Shown one piece after another: positions 62,844 through 64,000 of a DNA stretch of 64,000 nucleotides; position 1 is the stretch's first letter, and the number at the start of each line of letters is the position of its first letter. A model generated the notes under the pieces. The model searched no databases and was not told the DNA's origin. It saw only the letters and a program-made list of their open reading frames with translations. The translations under genes and the position numbers were made by a program. The stretch is taken from positions 124,001 to 188,000 of the forward strand of contig JADJAC010000004.1 of assembly GCA_016704425.1 (NCBI GenBank), in the 5' to 3' direction. The DNA is from Sphingomonadales bacterium (GTDB taxonomy: Bacteria; Pseudomonadota; Alphaproteobacteria; Sphingomonadales; Sphingomonadaceae).

Positions 62844-63964
62844 CAATCCCAACCGATCGATGTAAAAAAGACCGCGAAGAAGGCATCAAGGACGATCACC
62901 AGAAAGATGGCCTGCACCACGGCGGAGGTTGTGCGCAGACCCACTTCTTCGGCATTGCCCTTGACCTGCATGCCCTGGAAGCAGCCCGAAATCGCAATGA
63001 TCGCGCCGAACACCGGGGCCTTGGTCAGCCCGACCCAGAGGTCGGTCATCGGGATGACTTCGCGCAACCGCTGAATATAGGTGAGCGGGGGAATATCGAG
63101 CGAAAGCCAGCAGAAAATCCCGCCGCCGATCATGGCCACGATCATCGAGAAGAAACCGAGCAGCGGCATCATGCATGTCGTTGCCAGCAAGCGGGGAAGG
63201 ACAAGGGCTTCGATCGGCGAAACCCCGATTGTCCGCATCGCGTCCACTTCCTCGGTCAGCTTCATTGTTCCGAGCTGGGCCGCAAAGGCAGAGCCCGACC
63301 GGCCCGCGACCATGATTGCCGTCATCAGCACCCCGAGTTCGCGCGTTGTGATCCGGCCAATAAGGTTCACGGTCAGAGACTCCGCGCCGAATTGCCGAAG
63401 TTGCACCGCACCCTGTTGCGCAATGACGATGCCAATCAGAAAGCTCATCAGCCCGACAATGAAGAGCGCCTTGACGCCGACCAGCTCGAACCGCTGGATC
63501 ACGGCATTCATCCTGAAGCGGCGCGGGTTTCGAATCACGGACCAGGTGCCCACCAGGATCGCGCCGAAAAAGGACAACAGCCCGAGCATCGTCTGCGCGG
63601 CAATCACCGTTGCATCACCAACTTCGTCAAGCACCCGAAGGAAGGGACTGAAAGGCTCCGGCCGCATCAGCACCGGCTTGTCGGAACGTTCCACCTGCCG
63701 CAGGAGCGTCTGTCCATTGGCGTCGAGCCCGACAATTTTTGCTTCATTCTCTGTCGCAAGCTTATGAACAATCCACGCGCCGACTGTGTCGATCCGCTGG
63801 ATTTGCGTCAGGTCTATCCGCTTCGGCGGCCTTTCGAGCGCCTCGAGACGGCGTGGCAGATCGTCCAGACGCGGCAGCGTCAAACGGCCTGTGAAGCGAA
63901 GGACGGGCACATCGCCATCCATTTCCTCCACAAAATCGGCCTTGAGAGAGTCCGGTTCCGGCAT
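62843..63964 (-). CDS. mlaE: MlaE-type permease with N-terminal STAS domain
   Basis: The 373-residue protein joins a STAS domain (~1-100; LRFTGRLTLPRLDDLP, IDTVGAWIVHKLA) to an MlaE permease with about five helices and the family marks ELGVLMTAIMVAGRSGSAFAAQLGTMKLTEEVDAMRTIG (in part: GRSGSAFAAQLGTM, EEVDAMRTIG). In many bacteria the STAS domain is a separate MlaB protein; here it is fused, so no mlaB gene is needed. It is the first gene of the leftward operon that continues to 60492. Confidence 0.92.
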   Translation of the reverse strand: MPEPDSLKADFVEEMDGDVPVLRFTGRLTLPRLDDLPRRLEALERPPKRIDLTQIQRIDTVGAWIVHKLATENEAKIVGLDANGQTLLRQVERSDKPVLMRPEPFSPFLRVLDEVGDATVIAAQTMLGLLSFFGAILVGTWSVIRNPRRFRMNAVIQRFELVGVKALFIVGLMSFLIGIVIAQQGAVQLRQFGAESLTVNLIGRITTRELGVLMTAIMVAGRSGSAFAAQLGTMKLTEEVDAMRTIGVSPIEALVLPRLLATTCMMPLLGFFSMIVAMIGGGIFCWLSLDIPPLTYIQRLREVIPMTDLWVGLTKAPVFGAIIAISGCFQGMQVKGNAEEVGLRTTSAVVQAIFLVIVLDAFFAVFFTSIGWD

Positions 63965-64000
63965 AATCCTCAAACACTGCTGCATTCGCTGCTTACGGGC

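Overview
The window looks like a chromosomal segment of a GC-rich alphaproteobacterium, most likely a sphingomonad (Sphingomonadales). This is inferred from the mix of gene families: a TonB-dependent receptor remnant next to a hexuronate-type MFS transporter, a NodT-type outer-membrane factor, a Wza/Wzc/Wzx/Wzy exopolysaccharide locus with an ExoY-type initiating transferase, a DUF3999/DUF2339 pair, an Mla-type lipid transporter, and a CtrA-type box. No rRNA, tRNA, CRISPR array or intact insertion sequence was seen.

Layout. (1) 1-10.8 kb is an accessory, mosaic stretch. It has a secreted Sel1-repeat protein, a membrane class III adenylate cyclase, an MFS transporter, the last ~37 codons of a destroyed TonB-dependent receptor, then a compact module (5525-8393): an unrecognised 418-residue helical protein, a 55-residue Gly-rich peptide translationally coupled to it, a hairpin, and a NodT/TolC-type outer-membrane factor. 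A GMC oxidoreductase follows. The three-gene module resembles a ribosomally made, exported peptide system and is the best candidate here for something undescribed. Two related 66-bp intergenic elements (3503-3568 and 10557-10622) bracket this stretch.

(2) 10.8-24.6 kb holds surface-sugar genes: a GH30-like lipoprotein, a polyprenyl-phosphate sugar transferase, a CDP-6-deoxyhexose operon (rfbF, rfbG, C-methyltransferase, epimerase/reductase) predicted to make a branched 6-deoxysugar, a large membrane protein, a small SMR-type carrier, a pyruvyltransferase-family protein and a PhyH-Rieske fusion. (3) 24.6-34.9 kb is a leftward polysaccharide operon: GT2, UPF0104 membrane protein, FAD oxidoreductase, deacetylase, methyltransferase, GT39-like membrane protein, GT4, CmoA-like protein and flippase.

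(4) 35-54.9 kb is a complete Wzx/Wzy-type assembly locus. It starts with an ExoY-like phosphoglycosyl transferase behind a TTAA-N7-TTAAC box. It contains GT4 and GT2 enzymes, two more flippases, two polymerase/ligase-type membrane proteins, a Wza-like export protein, an outer-membrane barrel, a Wzc-type co-polymerase/tyrosine kinase, a GH16 hydrolase, a GMC oxidoreductase and two tandem acetyltransferases. (5) 54.9-64 kb is the flank: DUF3999/DUF2339 proteins, a NylB-like serine hydrolase, and an Mla-type ABC transporter (permease with STAS, ATPase, MCE protein, auxiliary lipoprotein).

Together the genes describe synthesis, decoration, flipping, polymerisation and export of at least one, probably two, surface polysaccharides. 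Starts were trimmed where a downstream start fits overlaps, Shine-Dalgarno sequences or the family N-terminus. All family calls are from reading the sequence; no database search was run.
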